The notes under the pieces: generated by a model
Told to the model about the DNA's origin: nothing
Database searches by the model: none
Seen by the model: only the letters and a program-made list of their open reading frames with translations
Assembly (NCBI RefSeq): GCF_014196125.1
Contig: NZ_JACIDA010000001.1
Span: 1,728,062 to 1,792,061 of the forward strand
DNA length: 64,000 nt
Reading direction: 5' to 3'
From: Brevundimonas mediterranea
Lineage (GTDB): Bacteria > Pseudomonadota > Alphaproteobacteria > Caulobacterales > Caulobacteraceae
Shown here: positions 1 through 9,988 of the stretch, piece after piece
How the letters are laid out: the number at the start of each line of letters is the position of its first letter
Numbering within the stretch: position 1 is the first letter of the stretch
Program-made: the position numbers and the translations under genes

Positions 1-1553
1 CGCCCGTCGTCGGAGATTTCGATGACGATGCGGCCGGACCGGTGCAGGGCGGCCAGGCGAACCGTGCCCTCGGCCGTCTTGCCGGCGGCGACGCGCTCGT
101 CGGGCGTCTCCAGGCCGTGGTCGATGGCGTTGCGCAGCATGTGGGTGATGGGCTCGGCCAGGCGTTCGACCACGGTCTTGTCGACCTCGGTGTCCTCGCC
201 GGCGGTGACCAGACGAACCTGTTTGGAGACCATGTCGGCGACTTCGCGGACCAGGCGCGGCATGCGCTGGAACACCGACTTCACCGGCTGGGCGCGAATG
301 GCCATGACGCTGTCCTGGATCTCGCGCGTCAGAAGCTCGAGGTCTTCCAGGCCCAGGGCGATACCGGACGAGCGGGCCAGGCCGCTTTCCAGCACGCGTT
401 GCGACAGCATGGCCTGCTGGATGACCAGTTCGCCGACCACATTGATCAGGCGATCGACCCGATCCAGATCGACGCGAATGGTGACAGGGGCCGGTGCGAC
501 AGGCGCTGCGACCTGGGCAGGCGGAATCGGCGCGACCGGCGCCGGGGCGGCGGCGACCGGAGCGGGCGCAGGCGCAGGAGCAGGGGCGGCGGGAGCAGGC
601 TCAGGCTCAGGCTCAGGCGCCGGGGCGGGGGCGACGGCGACGGGGGCCGGCTCGGCGGCGGGCGCGCCGCCTGCGGCCTTGGCCAGCAGGGCGGCGATAT
701 CCAGTTCGTCGCTGGCGGGCAGCACCGCCGGCGGCTCGTCCTCGAAGGCGAGGACCGGTTCCGCCCCGCCGCCCAGGGGCGAGATCGTCAGGTCGCAGTC
801 GGCCTCGACGAAGTCGAACACCTCGCGCACGACCTTCTCTTCGATCGCTGCGGTCAGATCGATGGTCCAGGTCAGATAGCCGTCCTCGGCGACCAGAACG
901 TCCAGCGTCGGCAGCGCGCTGTCGTCCACCGACACCGTGATCGGTCCCAGGCGGCCCAGTTCGCGCAGCAACAGGCCGGCTTCGTTGGCGCTGCCGTACA
1001 TGCGGCCATGGGGCTTGAACAGAATGCGCCATCCCGTCTGGGCCTCGGGCGCGACGGCTTCAGGCTCGCCGAGGGACGGCAGGGGTTCGTCCAGCGGGAC
1101 GTCGAAGGCCATCGGGACGAAGCCGAAGTCGTCTTCGTCCTCCTCAACCACCGGCGGCGCCTCGCCGCCGTGGGTCAGAAGTTCCAGTTCGTGAACCAGA
1201 CCGGCCGAACGCTCCTCGTCGACCGGCGGGGCCAGGCCTTGCGCGGCCTGGATATGATCGGCCAGCACGTCGGAGGCGCGCAGCAGGGTCTTGATCGTCA
1301 CCGTGTCGCACGGTTTGCGACCGGCGCGCAGCTCGTCCATCAGCGTCTCGAAGACGTGGGCGAAACGGACCAGGGCCTCCAGACCGAACGCCCCCGCCCC
1401 ACCCTTCACCGAGTGAACGGCGCGGAAGACGGCGTTGATGGTTTCAAGGTCGGTCTGACCCTGTTCCAGCAGCATCAGCTTCGATTCCAGTTCCGCGAGC
1501 AGTTCGTCGCATTCCTGGAAGAAGGTGGCTTTGATGGCTTCGAAGGCGTCCAT
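1..1553 (-). CDS. cheA: Chemotaxis histidine kinase CheA (C-terminus beyond window)
   Basis: CheA autophosphorylates and passes phosphate to CheY under control of CheW-coupled receptors. Reading leftward from ATG at 1553, the first residues form an HPt domain with the phospho-accepting His at about residue 47 in the motif AVHSVKGGAGAFGL. A long Ala/Pro/Glu linker follows (about 480-680 on the plus strand). Then come the dimerisation segment and the start of the HATPase domain, with N-box NAIDHGLE and, at the window edge, the G1 motif EISDDG. The gene runs off the left edge, so the rest of the ATPase and the CheW-like domain are not visible. It lies 27 bp after cheY in the same direction, in the order MCP, STAS, CheY, CheA. 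The other long frames over this stretch are composition shadows. Confidence 0.95.
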   Translation of the reverse strand, partial: MDAFEAIKATFFQECDELLAELESKLMLLEQGQTDLETINAVFRAVHSVKGGAGAFGLEALVRFAHVFETLMDELRAGRKPCDTVTIKTLLRASDVLADHIQAAQGLAPPVDEERSAGLVHELELLTHGGEAPPVVEEDEDDFGFVPMAFDVPLDEPLPSLGEPEAVAPEAQTGWRILFKPHGRMYGSANEAGLLLRELGRLGPITVSVDDSALPTLDVLVAEDGYLTWTIDLTAAIEEKVVREVFDFVEADCDLTISPLGGGAEPVLAFEDEPPAVLPASDELDIAALLAKAAGGAPAAEPAPVAVAPAPAPEPEPEPAPAAPAPAPAPAPVAAAPAPVAPIPPAQVAAPVAPAPVTIRVDLDRVDRLINVVGELVIQQAMLSQRVLESGLARSSGIALGLEDLELLTREIQDSVMAIRAQPVKSVFQRMPRLVREVADMVSKQVRLVTAGEDTEVDKTVVERLAEPITHMLRNAIDHGLETPDERVAAGKTAEGTVRLAALHRSGRIVIEISDDG

Positions 1554-1580
1554 GGCTTGCGGCCGATCGATCTGTGAGGG

Positions 1581-1946
1581 TTAGGCCGCGACGCGGCGGA
1601 CGGCGTCGACAAGCTTGACGGGATCGAACGGCTTGACGATCCAGCCGGTGGCGCCGGCGGCGCGGGCGCGGGCCTTCTTCTCGGCGTCGCTCTCGGTCGT
1701 CAGCACCAGGCAAGGAGTGGTCCGGTGGTTCGGATCGGCGCGCATGCCTTCGATGAAGCCGAAGCCGTCCATGCGGGGCATGTTGATGTCGGTGATGACC
1801 ACGTCCGCGCCTTGCGCGGCCAGGGTCTCCAGACCATCAATGCCGTCGACGGCCTGGATCACGGTGTAACCCGCGTCCTCCAGGGCCATCAGCAGCATGT
1901 CGCGCATGGTGCGGGAATCATCGATGGTCAGGACTGTCTTTTTCAC
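1581..1946 (-). CDS. cheY: Chemotaxis response regulator CheY
   Basis: This is a single receiver domain of 121 residues, the usual CheY length, with no output domain. The acidic pocket is Asp9-Asp10, the phospho-acceptor is Asp53 in ITDINMP, and the conserved Thr (LVLTTE) and Lys (IVKPFD) are present. It should carry the signal from CheA to the flagellar motor, or act as a phosphate sink. The start is GTG and overlaps the TGA of the upstream STAS gene (GTGA), which suggests translational coupling. In Caulobacter the equivalent gene sits between the STAS protein and CheA. Confidence 0.95.
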   Translation of the reverse strand: MKKTVLTIDDSRTMRDMLLMALEDAGYTVIQAVDGIDGLETLAAQGADVVITDINMPRMDGFGFIEGMRADPNHRTTPCLVLTTESDAEKKARARAAGATGWIVKPFDPVKLVDAVRRVAA

Positions 1947-2245
1947 GCGAGAGCTCCTTCAAGGGGATCTTGGGCAAGGGGGTCGGGGACATTGGTTTCG
2001 GACGCGCCGAAGGTGGTCCACTGTTCAGAAAAACCTTGGGACTGGGGCGTGATCGTCAGATCGACGCCGTCGGCGGCCCAGGTCTTGCGGGCCGACAACA
2101 ACACCTGCAGGCAGAGACCGCCCAGACGCTCGACGTTCGAGGCGTCCACCGTGACCGGCTGACCCCGGCGCGCCAGCAGCTCCGCCTTTAACGGCTCGGC
2201 CGCATTCATATCCAGCACCGTCGCCAGCACGATGGCGTCCGTCAT
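1943..2245 (-). CDS. STAS-domain protein of the chemotaxis operon
   Basis: A 100-residue protein with the STAS fold pattern: alternating strands and helices, with the segment VTVDASNVERLGGLCLQVLL matching the conserved anti-sigma-antagonist loop and helix. The residue where such proteins are usually phosphorylated (Ser/Thr in a D-S-S/T-G type motif) is replaced here by ERLGG, so regulation by a serine kinase is doubtful. It lies between the MCP gene and cheY, overlapping cheY by 3 bases. The equivalent small gene in the Caulobacter che operon has been called cheX, but it is a STAS protein and not the CheX phosphatase. Its exact role is not clear from sequence. Confidence 0.85.
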   Translation of the reverse strand: MTDAIVLATVLDMNAAEPLKAELLARRGQPVTVDASNVERLGGLCLQVLLSARKTWAADGVDLTITPQSQGFSEQWTTFGASETNVPDPLAQDPLEGALA

Positions 2246-2318
2246 GAGAAGTTCCCTTCGTCTGCCCCAGGACCATGCATGGCACAGCTTTGGTAAATAG
2301 CCTTTGAAGACCGAATCA

Positions 2319-4277
2319 TCAGAACTCCTCCCAACCTTCCGGATCGGCCTCGACCTTGAGCGCCGCGCCGCCGCGGCCGACGGTCTTCAGGGCCTGGATC
2401 ATGCGATTGACGGGCTTGGGCGCGGCCTGATGAGCAGGAGCGGGGCGAGCAGGCGCCGGGCTGCGGCGGCTGGGAGCGGCGTGACCTTCTGAACCCTGGC
2501 CGACCTTGAACTGGGCCACGGACGTCTGCAGGGCTTCCGCCTCCTGGGCCAGGGAATGGCTGGCGGCGGTCGACTGCTCGACCATCGCAGCATTTTGCTG
2601 GGTGACCTGGTCCATCTGGTTCACGGCCGTGTTGACCTGGGCCAGGCCCACGGCCTGTTCCTGGGCCGAGGCCGCGATTTCCGTGACCAGGCCGTCGATC
2701 TCGGCGACACGATCGACGATCCGCTGCAAAGCCTCGCCGGTCTGACCGACCAGTTTGACGCCCGAGCCCACCTGGGTGGTGGAGGCCGAGATCAGGGTCT
2801 TGATTTCCTTGGCCGCTTCGGCCGAACGCTGGGCCAGGGCGCGGACTTCGGAGGCCACCACGGCGAAGCCGCGACCGGCCTCGCCGGCGCGCGCCGCTTC
2901 CACGCCGGCGTTCAGGGCCAGCAGATTGGTCTGGAAGGCGATCTCGTCGATCACGCCGATGATCTGGTTGATCTGCGCGGACGAGCCCTCGATCGCCTGC
3001 ATGGCCGAGACGGCGTCGCGAACGATGACGCCCGAAGTCTCGGCGTCGCCCTTGGCGGCCTGAACCACGTCCGAGGCCTGACGGGCGCCCGAGGCGGTCT
3101 TGTTCACTGTGGCGGTGATCTCGTCCAAGGCGGCGGCGGTTTCTTCCAGGCTGGCGGCCTGTTGTTCGGTGCGACGCGACAGGTCGTCGGCGGCCTGCGA
3201 GATCTCGCCGGCGCCCGAGCGAATGCCCGCCACATTGCTGAGCACCACGCTCATGGCCTGCTGCAGCTGGGCGATGGCGGTGTTGAAGTCGGTCTTCAGC
3301 TTTTCGGCCCGCGGGGCGACCTCGGCGGTGAACCGGTGGGTCAGATCGCCGTTCGACATGGCGGCCAGGCCGTCGGCCAGGGCCGTCAGGGCGACACGAT
3401 CCTCTTCGGCGATGCGCGCCTTCTCGGCCTCGTTGGCTAGGCGCTCGTTCTCGCTCATCGAGCGGGTCGAGGCGGCCTCGGCCTCAATGCGGATCTTTTC
3501 AACGGCGGCGTCGCGGAAGGCGACGATCGCCTGGCCCATCTTGCCGAACTCGTCCTTGCGGTCGGCGCCGACGATCTGGATCGAGGTGTCGCCCGCCATC
3601 AGCTTCTGCATATAGCCGATCATGCTCATCGTCGGCCGCACGATGGCGCGGGTCACGCCGAAACCGACGGCCAGGGACAGCAGCAGAACGGAGACCAGAC
3701 CGATCATCACCGCCAGCATGGCGTTCTTGGTCGCCGTCTCCTGCGCGTCGCGCGTGACCACCAGCGCCGCGTCGTTGGCGGCCTTCAACTCGTCGACCGC
3801 CTCTTCCGCCGGCGCGATATAGGTGTCCGCGACGCCTTCGCGTCCGACCATGTTCTCGGCCTCGTCCACGCGGCCTTCGCGGACCAGGACCTGCCCGACC
3901 TGGACGACGTTCTTGTACCATTCGGCGTTGGCCTGGATCGCCCGGTCTATCGGCGCGGTGCGATCGGCGGGAAGGCCGGCGCGCTCTTCTTCCAGGGCGG
4001 CGATGAATTTGGCGCGGTGGGCTTCAAGTCGCTCAATGTAGTAGGGATCTTGCGACAGCAGGTAGCCGCGATAGGCGTTCTCCTGCCTGGCCAGATAGAA
4101 TTCCGCCTCGGCCGTGGCGCGGGTCATGGCGTTTTCCGTGCTGCGGGCTTCGCCTGCGCTCTGGAGGGCCAGAAGATTCGTCACGACGACGGCGCCCATG
4201 ACGGCGATGGCGACCAGCACCAGCGCAAACGCGCTGAACAGCTTGCGCCCCACCGGCATGTTTTCAGTGAACTTCAC
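2319..4277 (-). CDS. Methyl-accepting chemotaxis protein with CheR-docking tail
   Basis: A transmembrane chemoreceptor of 652 residues. TM1 is about residues 13-35, a helical periplasmic sensor domain runs to about 185, TM2 is about 187-209, and a HAMP domain follows. The long cytoplasmic signalling hairpin has its tip near [21 protein letters not shown], which contacts CheA and CheW. The last five residues are GWEEF, fitting the aromatic-x-x-aromatic tether for CheR/CheB seen as NWETF in enteric receptors. The start is GTG with a GAGGAGAG ribosome site. It heads the leftward operon and is followed after 73 bp by the STAS gene, as mcpA does in Caulobacter. The ligand cannot be told from sequence. 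Confidence 0.93.
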   Translation of the reverse strand: MKFTENMPVGRKLFSAFALVLVAIAVMGAVVVTNLLALQSAGEARSTENAMTRATAEAEFYLARQENAYRGYLLSQDPYYIERLEAHRAKFIAALEEERAGLPADRTAPIDRAIQANAEWYKNVVQVGQVLVREGRVDEAENMVGREGVADTYIAPAEEAVDELKAANDAALVVTRDAQETATKNAMLAVMIGLVSVLLLSLAVGFGVTRAIVRPTMSMIGYMQKLMAGDTSIQIVGADRKDEFGKMGQAIVAFRDAAVEKIRIEAEAASTRSMSENERLANEAEKARIAEEDRVALTALADGLAAMSNGDLTHRFTAEVAPRAEKLKTDFNTAIAQLQQAMSVVLSNVAGIRSGAGEISQAADDLSRRTEQQAASLEETAAALDEITATVNKTASGARQASDVVQAAKGDAETSGVIVRDAVSAMQAIEGSSAQINQIIGVIDEIAFQTNLLALNAGVEAARAGEAGRGFAVVASEVRALAQRSAEAAKEIKTLISASTTQVGSGVKLVGQTGEALQRIVDRVAEIDGLVTEIAASAQEQAVGLAQVNTAVNQMDQVTQQNAAMVEQSTAASHSLAQEAEALQTSVAQFKVGQGSEGHAAPSRRSPAPARPAPAHQAAPKPVNRMIQALKTVGRGGAALKVEADPEGWEEF

Positions 4278-4730
4278 GCGTACTCTCCTCGGTATCGCAA
4301 AAAATCAGATCGAATCCGCAGAGACGGCGAACCCGTCCGAGTGGAGTCTCCCAAGGTCGCATCCCGATCCGCCTGCAACCGCCGCGACCGCCGGACATCC
4401 GCCGACCTGCGCTTTGCGCGTGTCGGTCGAACGCCTGGACGTCGAAGGGCCTTGGAGAAGGATTTCGGGGAACATCAACGACCTCGGAGCATCTGCATTC
4501 TGCCCGGGAACCATGAGATGATGATTAATATGATTTCTGAACCGCACCCTAGGTAGGAATGCGTAAAGGCGGCGCGCGCAGGGCGCCGACGGGAATTTCG
4601 CCCATCAGGCGAACCTGATCGCAAAAATTAATAATGCGTGCTTTTCCCTAACTTCAGGAATGATATAGAGATTGGGTCAAAAAAGCGGCAGGGACGTGAC
4701 GAGAATGGTTTCGCAGATGCGAAATATCGC
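4278..4730. other. Intergenic region between divergent MCP and FixL-like genes
   Basis: No convincing gene. A weak 80-codon frame on the minus strand at 4305-4547 lacks protein-like composition. The stretch must hold promoters for both flanking operons. Visible inverted repeats are CGGCGC/GCGCCG at 4570-4588 and a perfect ATCAGG-CGAA-CCTGAT at 4604-4619, upstream of the kinase gene. No TTGAT-N4-ATCAA FixK/FNR box was found. A GTG in frame with the kinase exists at 4638, but the extra N-terminal residues look unlike the family. Confidence 0.5.
4604..4619. repeat. Perfect inverted repeat upstream of FixL-like kinase
   Basis: Six-base arms ATCAGG and CCTGAT separated by CGAA, about 110 bp before the likely kinase start. 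It could be an operator or a small RNA hairpin. Nothing in the sequence decides this. Confidence 0.35.
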
Positions 4731-6172
4731 ATGATGCAAGCACGACCGGCGGCTTCTACTCGACCTGCTCTGCCCCGGCTTATGGTTCGATTTGCCCGGA
4801 CGTATTGGGGCGGCTTTTTGCTTGCCGCCGGGTGCGTATTGGTTGCATCGGTTTTCCGCCTGACTATCCAGACCGTCGGCCACGTCCACTATCTGCCCAT
4901 GCTGGCGGCGGTGATGGCGACCGCCCTGGTGGCTCAGCGCCCGGCGACCTTCACGGCGATCGTCCTGTCCGTCATCGCCGACATGCTGATCCTGCCTCGA
5001 CAGGGGATTGCGAACGCCGTCGTCCACGCCGCCCTGTTCGTCGCCGTGGCCCTCGTGATGGCGGAGGTCTGTCACCGGTTGGCCAGCCGCAGCGCCCTGT
5101 TGGACAGCATACTGGCCTCCGTTCCGGTCGTGACCTTGAATGGCGAGGGCCGCATTTTGCGAATCACCCCGGCCGCCGCCGATCTGCTCGGCGTCACGCC
5201 TGATGAGGCCCTCTCCCGCCCCTTCAGCACCTTCGCCGCCGATTTCGACACGACCGCGCTCGCCGCCGTGATGGACGGCGCCCCGCTGTCCCTTCCGGCG
5301 ACCGGATCATGGCTGGCGCGGCGGCCGGACGGAGAGATCGTCCCCATGACGATCCACGCCAGCCTTCTTTCCCCCAGCGTGGATCCCGAGCGGATGGTGC
5401 TGTCCCTCGGCGACCAGCGGCAAACCACGGCCGCCAATGAGCGCATGCGCGACCTGATGAACCAGCTCAGCAAGAGCTGGCGGCTGAACTCCATGGGCGA
5501 AATGGCGGCGACCCTGGCGCACGAACTGAACCAGCCCCTGACGGCCGCCACCGTCTATCTGCACGCAGGCCAGACCGACATCGCCCGGGCGGGGCCGCTG
5601 GGCGACAGCGCCGGCCGCGCCCTGGATCTGGCCAAGACCCAGCTCATTCGGGCCGGCGACATCATTCGCCGCATGCGAGAGTTCGTCTCGACCGGCGCCC
5701 GCGAACTGACGGACCAGCGCGTCTCCTCGATGATCGAAGACCTGCGCCCCTGTTCGACCTGATCCGCATGGACACAGGGGTGGTGATCCGCGTCGATGTG
5801 CGTGACGTCGGCGATCATGTGCTGGCGGATCGCATCCAGTTCCAGCAAGCGATCAACAATCTGGTCCGCAACGCCGTCGATGCTGTCGCCGGTCGCGACC
5901 TCGGCCTGGTGCGCATCACCGGCCGCAGCCTTGGAAACCAAGGTTACGAGATCGTCGTAGAAGACGACGGTCCTGGAATTCCGGAGGACCAGATGGACCG
6001 GATCTTCCAGCCGATGACCACGACCAAGGCGAGCGGAATGGGCCTGGGCCTGTCGGTCACCCGCTCGATCATCGAGAGCCATGACGCCGTCCTGACCGTT
6101 GGCCGCAGTCCGCTGGGCGGCGCGGCCTTCTCCTTCTGTCTTTCTCCCGTCCTGGAGCTCGAAGCCGCATGA
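4731..6172 (+). pseudogene. FixL-like sensor histidine kinase, frameshifted
   Basis: A membrane sensor kinase split into two frames. The first part (4731-5762) has about four hydrophobic segments (residues roughly 20-110), a PAS-like domain and the phosphorylation box LAHELNQPL. It ends at TGA 5760-5762. The second part (5768-6172, or open from about 5751) supplies the ATPase domain, with N-box NNLVRNAVDA, G1 VEDDGPGIPED and G2 GMGLGLSV. Adding one C to the CCCC run at 5747-5750 joins them into one FixL-type protein reading D-L-R-P-L-F-D-L. Either the gene is truly broken or the run was miscalled. The PAS shows no obvious haem histidine. It overlaps the fixJ-like gene (ATGA). The start is uncertain: ATGs at 4731, 4734 and 4782 or GTG at 4638. 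Confidence 0.8.
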
Positions 6173-6780
6173 CTCAACATTCCGTCTTCGTGATCGACGA
6201 CGATCAGGCCTTGCGGGATTCGCTGTTGATGCTCTTGCGGGGCGAGGGCATTCGCGCCCGCGGCTTCCCCAGCGCCACCGCCTTGCTGGACGCCCTGCCG
6301 GAAGAAAAGACGGCCTGCGTCATCACCGATCTGCGCATGCCGCAGATGGAAGGCGCCGAGTTGATCCGTCATCTGTCTCGACTGCGCGGCGAGGCCTGGC
6401 CCGTCATCGTCATCACCGGTCACGCCGACGTGCCGCTGGCGGTTCAGCTGATGAAGGAGGGCGTCGTGGACTTCATCGAGAAACCCTTCGACCCGAACCG
6501 TATCCTCGAAGCCGTGCGCGGCTGTCTGTCCGCCCTGGAGCGCCAGGAGGTCGAGAGCGAGGCGCGCGAGGAGGCGACGTCCCGCCTGGCCAGTTTGACG
6601 CCGCGAGAACGTCAGGTGTTCGAGGCCCTGATCGACGGCAAGTCGAACAAGGAAATCGCCATCAGCCTCAGCATCAGCCCGCGAACGGTCGAGATCTTCC
6701 GCGCCAAGGTGATGCAGAAGATGCAGGTCACCAGCCTGTCCATGCTGGTGCGGATGGGGCTGCGCTGCGCCGAAGTCTGA
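6169..6780 (+). CDS. FixJ-family response regulator (receiver + LuxR-type HTH)
   Basis: The protein has 203 residues. The receiver domain has acidic residues Asp10-Asp12, phospho-acceptor Asp54 in VITDLRMP, a conserved Thr in VITGHAD and Lys in FIEKPFD. A short linker leads to a LuxR/GerE helix-turn-helix at about residues 137-195 (LTPRERQVFEAL, NKEIAISLSISPRTVE). It should bind DNA when phosphorylated by the upstream kinase, with which it overlaps by four bases (ATGA). Because that kinase is frameshifted as read, the regulator may be orphaned or fed by another kinase. Targets are not evident; no FixK gene is nearby. Confidence 0.92.
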   Translation: MTQHSVFVIDDDQALRDSLLMLLRGEGIRARGFPSATALLDALPEEKTACVITDLRMPQMEGAELIRHLSRLRGEAWPVIVITGHADVPLAVQLMKEGVVDFIEKPFDPNRILEAVRGCLSALERQEVESEAREEATSRLASLTPRERQVFEALIDGKSNKEIAISLSISPRTVEIFRAKVMQKMQVTSLSMLVRMGLRCAEV

Positions 6781-6826
6781 AAAGGCCCTTGAGCCGCGCG
6801 GCGATCATCGCCACCTTGCAGGGGTC

Positions 6827-9334
6827 ATGAGCGACCGGTCCGCAGGCCTCGCCCCCTCCCGCGTCACTGCGGTGCTGGGGCCCACCAACACCGGCAAGAC
6901 CCATCTGGCGGTCGAGCGGATGCTGGGTCACGCCTCGGGCATGATCGGCCTGCCGCTGCGCCTGCTGGCCCGCGAGATCTACGAGCGGATCGTCAGCCAA
7001 CGCGGCGCCGCCGCCGTCGCCCTGATCACGGGCGAGGAAAAGATCGTCCCGCCCCGGCCGCACTATTTCGTCTGCACGGTCGAGGCCATGCCGCTGGAGC
7101 GGTCGGTCGAATTCCTGGCTGTCGACGAAGTCCAGCTGGTCGCCGACCCCGAGCGCGGCCACGTCTTCACCCAGCGGCTGCTGCACGCGCGCGGCCGGTT
7201 CGAGACCATGTTCCTGGGCGCCGGGACCATGGAGCCCCTGATCCGCCGCTTGGTGCCGGACGTCGAGATCGTGACCCGAGACCGGCTGTCGACGCTGTCC
7301 TACGCCGGGTCCAAGAAACTGACCCGCCTGCCCCGCCGCAGCGCCATCGTCGCCTTCTCGACCGAGCGGGTCTACGCCATCGCCGAACTGATCCGGCGCC
7401 AGCGCGGCGGCGCCGCCGTGGTCATGGGCAGCCTCTCGCCGCGTACCCGCAACGCTCAGGTGGCCCTGTACCAGTCGGGCGAGGTCGACTTCCTGGTCGC
7501 CACCGACGCCATCGGCATGGGGCTGAACATGGACGTGGACCATGTCGCCTTCGCCGGCTTGCGCAAGTTCGACGGACGGCGGACCCGCTGGCTGCACGCC
7601 CACGAGATCGGCCAGATCGCCGGCCGCGCCGGCCGCCATCTGCGCGACGGGACGTTCGGCGTCACGGCCGAGGCCGAGGATCTGGACGCCGATCTGGTGG
7701 AACAGGTGGTCGAGCACCGGTTCGATCCGGTCGAGGCGGCGGAATGGCGTAACGCCAGACTGGACTTCGACACCCTGCCCGACCTGTTGCGGTCCCTGAC
7801 CGTCACGCCCCAGCGCAGCGGCCTAAGCCTGACCGCCGAGGCTTTGGACGAGACCCTGCTGCGCCGCCTGATCAAGGACGATGAGGTGGCCCGCATCGGC
7901 CGTTCGCGCGGCGCCGTCATGCGGCTGTGGGAAGCCTGCCAGCTGCCCGACTTCCAGAAGACGACGCTGGACGAGCACGCGCGACTGGCCAAGGACGTCT
8001 TCCACGCCCTGACCGGCAAGCGGGGGCGGCTGACCGACGACTGGATGGCGCCGCGCTTCGCCTTCGTCGATCGCGACGACGGCCAGATCGACCAGCTGTC
8101 GGCCCGGCTCTCGGCCGTCCGCACCCTGTCCTATATCGCCAACCGTCCCGACTGGGTTCACGACGCCCAGGGCTGGCGCGACAGGACCCGCGCCCTGGAG
8201 GACCGTCTGTCCGACGTCCTGCACGAGCGGCTGACCGCTCGGTTCGTCGATCGCCGCACCACCGCCCTGATGCGGGCCCTGAACGTCCGCGAGGACACGT
8301 TCGCCGGCGTCGCCGACGACGGCGAGGTCACGGTCGAGGGCCAGGTGGTGGGCCAGTTGGACGGCGTCCGTTTTCAGATGGAGAAGGGCGCGTCCGCCCT
8401 GGAGGACCGCACCCTGCGCCAGGCGGCGGTCCGCGCCGTCACTCCCGAGATCAACCGCCGCCTGGGCCGTCTGGCCGCCGAGACCGACGAGGCCTTCGCC
8501 GTCACGCCGGACGGGGCGGTCCTTTGGCGCGGCGTCCTGACCGCCCAGATCCAGTCCACGCCGACCGGCGCCGATCCCTTCTCGCCCTCCGTCCGCCTGC
8601 TGGGCGAACTGGGTCCGACGCCCGCCCGCGAGCGCGCCAAGCGCCGCATCGAGGCCTGGCTGGCGTTCGAGGCCGGTCGCGCCCTGCGGGATCTGCGTCG
8701 CCTGCGTCAGGCCGTGGAATCGGGGGCGCTCAAGGGCCTGCCGCGCGGGATCGCCTTCCGCTTGATCGAGGCCGGGGGCCTGATCGACCGGCGCGACGTC
8801 GAACGCGACCTGGCCGCCCTCAGCCAGGTCGAGCGCCGCACGCTGAAAAGCTTCGCCATCCGCGTCGGGGTTCATTCCGTCTGGCTGCCCGGCCTGCAGA
8901 AGCCCCGCGCCCGCCATTTCGCCCAGGCCTTCCTGGACGCGCCTCTTATTCCCGCGACGCCCGATCTGATCCCCGCGCCGCCCGAACCGCCCTCGCCCCG
9001 CCTGCTCTCGGCCCACGGCCTGCGCGCGGCCGGCCGCTGGCTGGCGCCCGTCGAGACCCTGGAGAAGATGGCCGATCTGCGCGCCGCCAGTACCGCAGAC
9101 AACGGCCGACTGTCCGACGCCGCCCTGGTCGATCTGGGCTGGACCGCCGATCAGGCCAAACAGGTCATCGCCGCCCTGAAGACCGAACGCGCCCGCCAGC
9201 CCGACAAGCCCGGCGTCGCACCCAGGCCGCCCAAGGATTCGCCCTTCGCCGCCCTGGCCGTCCTGACAGCGCCCCCGACGCCGCCGGCGCAAGCCAAGCG
9301 CCGTCGCCCGCGCAAGAAGACGGCGGCGGTCTGA
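6827..9334 (+). CDS. Suv3-like DEAD/H-box RNA helicase
   Basis: An 835-residue helicase of the alphaproteobacterial/mitochondrial Suv3 type. Walker A is GPTNTGKT at residues 18-25 and Walker B is VDEVQ at about 99-103. Motif III is probably in FLGAGTM, and the second RecA domain contains ATDAIGMGLNM and QIAGRAGR. The C-terminal half is helical, with a Pro/Lys/Arg-rich tail ending KRRRPRKK. The family unwinds RNA, in mitochondria together with an exonuclease. The bacterial role is less studied and probably concerns RNA turnover. In related genomes this gene is followed closely by the S4-domain gene; here a PadR unit on the opposite strand intervenes. Confidence 0.92.
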   Translation: MSDRSAGLAPSRVTAVLGPTNTGKTHLAVERMLGHASGMIGLPLRLLAREIYERIVSQRGAAAVALITGEEKIVPPRPHYFVCTVEAMPLERSVEFLAVDEVQLVADPERGHVFTQRLLHARGRFETMFLGAGTMEPLIRRLVPDVEIVTRDRLSTLSYAGSKKLTRLPRRSAIVAFSTERVYAIAELIRRQRGGAAVVMGSLSPRTRNAQVALYQSGEVDFLVATDAIGMGLNMDVDHVAFAGLRKFDGRRTRWLHAHEIGQIAGRAGRHLRDGTFGVTAEAEDLDADLVEQVVEHRFDPVEAAEWRNARLDFDTLPDLLRSLTVTPQRSGLSLTAEALDETLLRRLIKDDEVARIGRSRGAVMRLWEACQLPDFQKTTLDEHARLAKDVFHALTGKRGRLTDDWMAPRFAFVDRDDGQIDQLSARLSAVRTLSYIANRPDWVHDAQGWRDRTRALEDRLSDVLHERLTARFVDRRTTALMRALNVREDTFAGVADDGEVTVEGQVVGQLDGVRFQMEKGASALEDRTLRQAAVRAVTPEINRRLGRLAAETDEAFAVTPDGAVLWRGVLTAQIQSTPTGADPFSPSVRLLGELGPTPARERAKRRIEAWLAFEAGRALRDLRRLRQAVESGALKGLPRGIAFRLIEAGGLIDRRDVERDLAALSQVERRTLKSFAIRVGVHSVWLPGLQKPRARHFAQAFLDAPLIPATPDLIPAPPEPPSPRLLSAHGLRAAGRWLAPVETLEKMADLRAASTADNGRLSDAALVDLGWTADQAKQVIAALKTERARQPDKPGVAPRPPKDSPFAALAVLTAPPTPPAQAKRRRPRKKTAAV

Positions 9335-9376
9335 CGTACGGACTTTGTGGCGCGGTTAGAAATAGTGATGGCGGCC

Positions 9377-9988
9377 TTATGGCAAACCCGCGCCCGACCG
9401 GCGCGACATCGCCGCTCGTCGCCAAGCCCTTGCAATCAAGACGCCGGCCAAAGCGCCCGCCGCACCGGGCCAAACCTCGCCGACGACTGCGGAAAATGCC
9501 GAATACCAAGCGGACCAAGCATGATAGCCGGGATAGGCGTCCCGGGGCGTCAGAACGTCGTTCCACACAAACTGCAGGAACGCCCCCCCGCCAAAGCTCA
9601 ACGGAATGGCCAAGGCGATGAACGCCGCCCGTCGGGGCCAGGCCAGGCTGCAGATCAGACAGACCGCAGCGATACAGGCCTGTTGCCGCCACGCCATCAG
9701 GCTCAGCGAGTCGCCGACCGAATAATCTGTCGTCCAGAACAGCGCCATGTAGGCGAGATAGGCGACGACGGATGCGAGGAACACCGCCGCCATAAACGGT
9801 GTTTCCCGCGCGATCCGCCATCCCAGCGCCGCCCCTAGACATCCTGCCGACCATGACAGGGCCCGCCCCTCCTCCTGAATCGCCGCGAACTCGCCCTGCA
9901 TCGCCGCCTTCCAGCCATTCCGGGAAGGCGGGGCGAGCTTCGCGGCAAGCTGCATCATGCCGCGCGATAAGAACAACATCAGGTTCAT
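9377..9988 (-). CDS. Hypothetical membrane protein coupled to PadR regulator
   Basis: I do not recognise a named family. With ATG at 9988 the product has 203 residues and about four hydrophobic segments (around residues 45-60, 64-80, 95-110 and 115-135), then a final one near 160-185, and a basic C-terminus. Its start overlaps the PadR stop by four bases (ATGA), so the two are almost certainly co-translated. Small integral membrane proteins downstream of PadR-type regulators are common and are often the regulated product, sometimes linked to envelope stress or antimicrobial response. That role is inference. A longer frame upstream to 10114 exists but only overlaps PadR. Confidence 0.75.
   Translation of the reverse strand: MNLMLFLSRGMMQLAAKLAPPSRNGWKAAMQGEFAAIQEEGRALSWSAGCLGAALGWRIARETPFMAAVFLASVVAYLAYMALFWTTDYSVGDSLSLMAWRQQACIAAVCLICSLAWPRRAAFIALAIPLSFGGGAFLQFVWNDVLTPRDAYPGYHAWSAWYSAFSAVVGEVWPGAAGALAGVLIARAWRRAAMSRRSGAGLP

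Noticed and set aside
42..1577. 511-codon frame on the plus strand
   Set aside because: It lies wholly over cheA; the minus-strand frame carries the HPt and ATPase motifs, and this one is a G+C composition shadow.
2275..2295. Sigma-54 promoter-like TGGCAC
   Set aside because: The -12 GC is missing and it points away from any gene start.
4305..4547. 80-codon frame on minus strand between MCP and kinase
   Set aside because: No ribosome site, odd composition, and it occupies the region needed for promoters.
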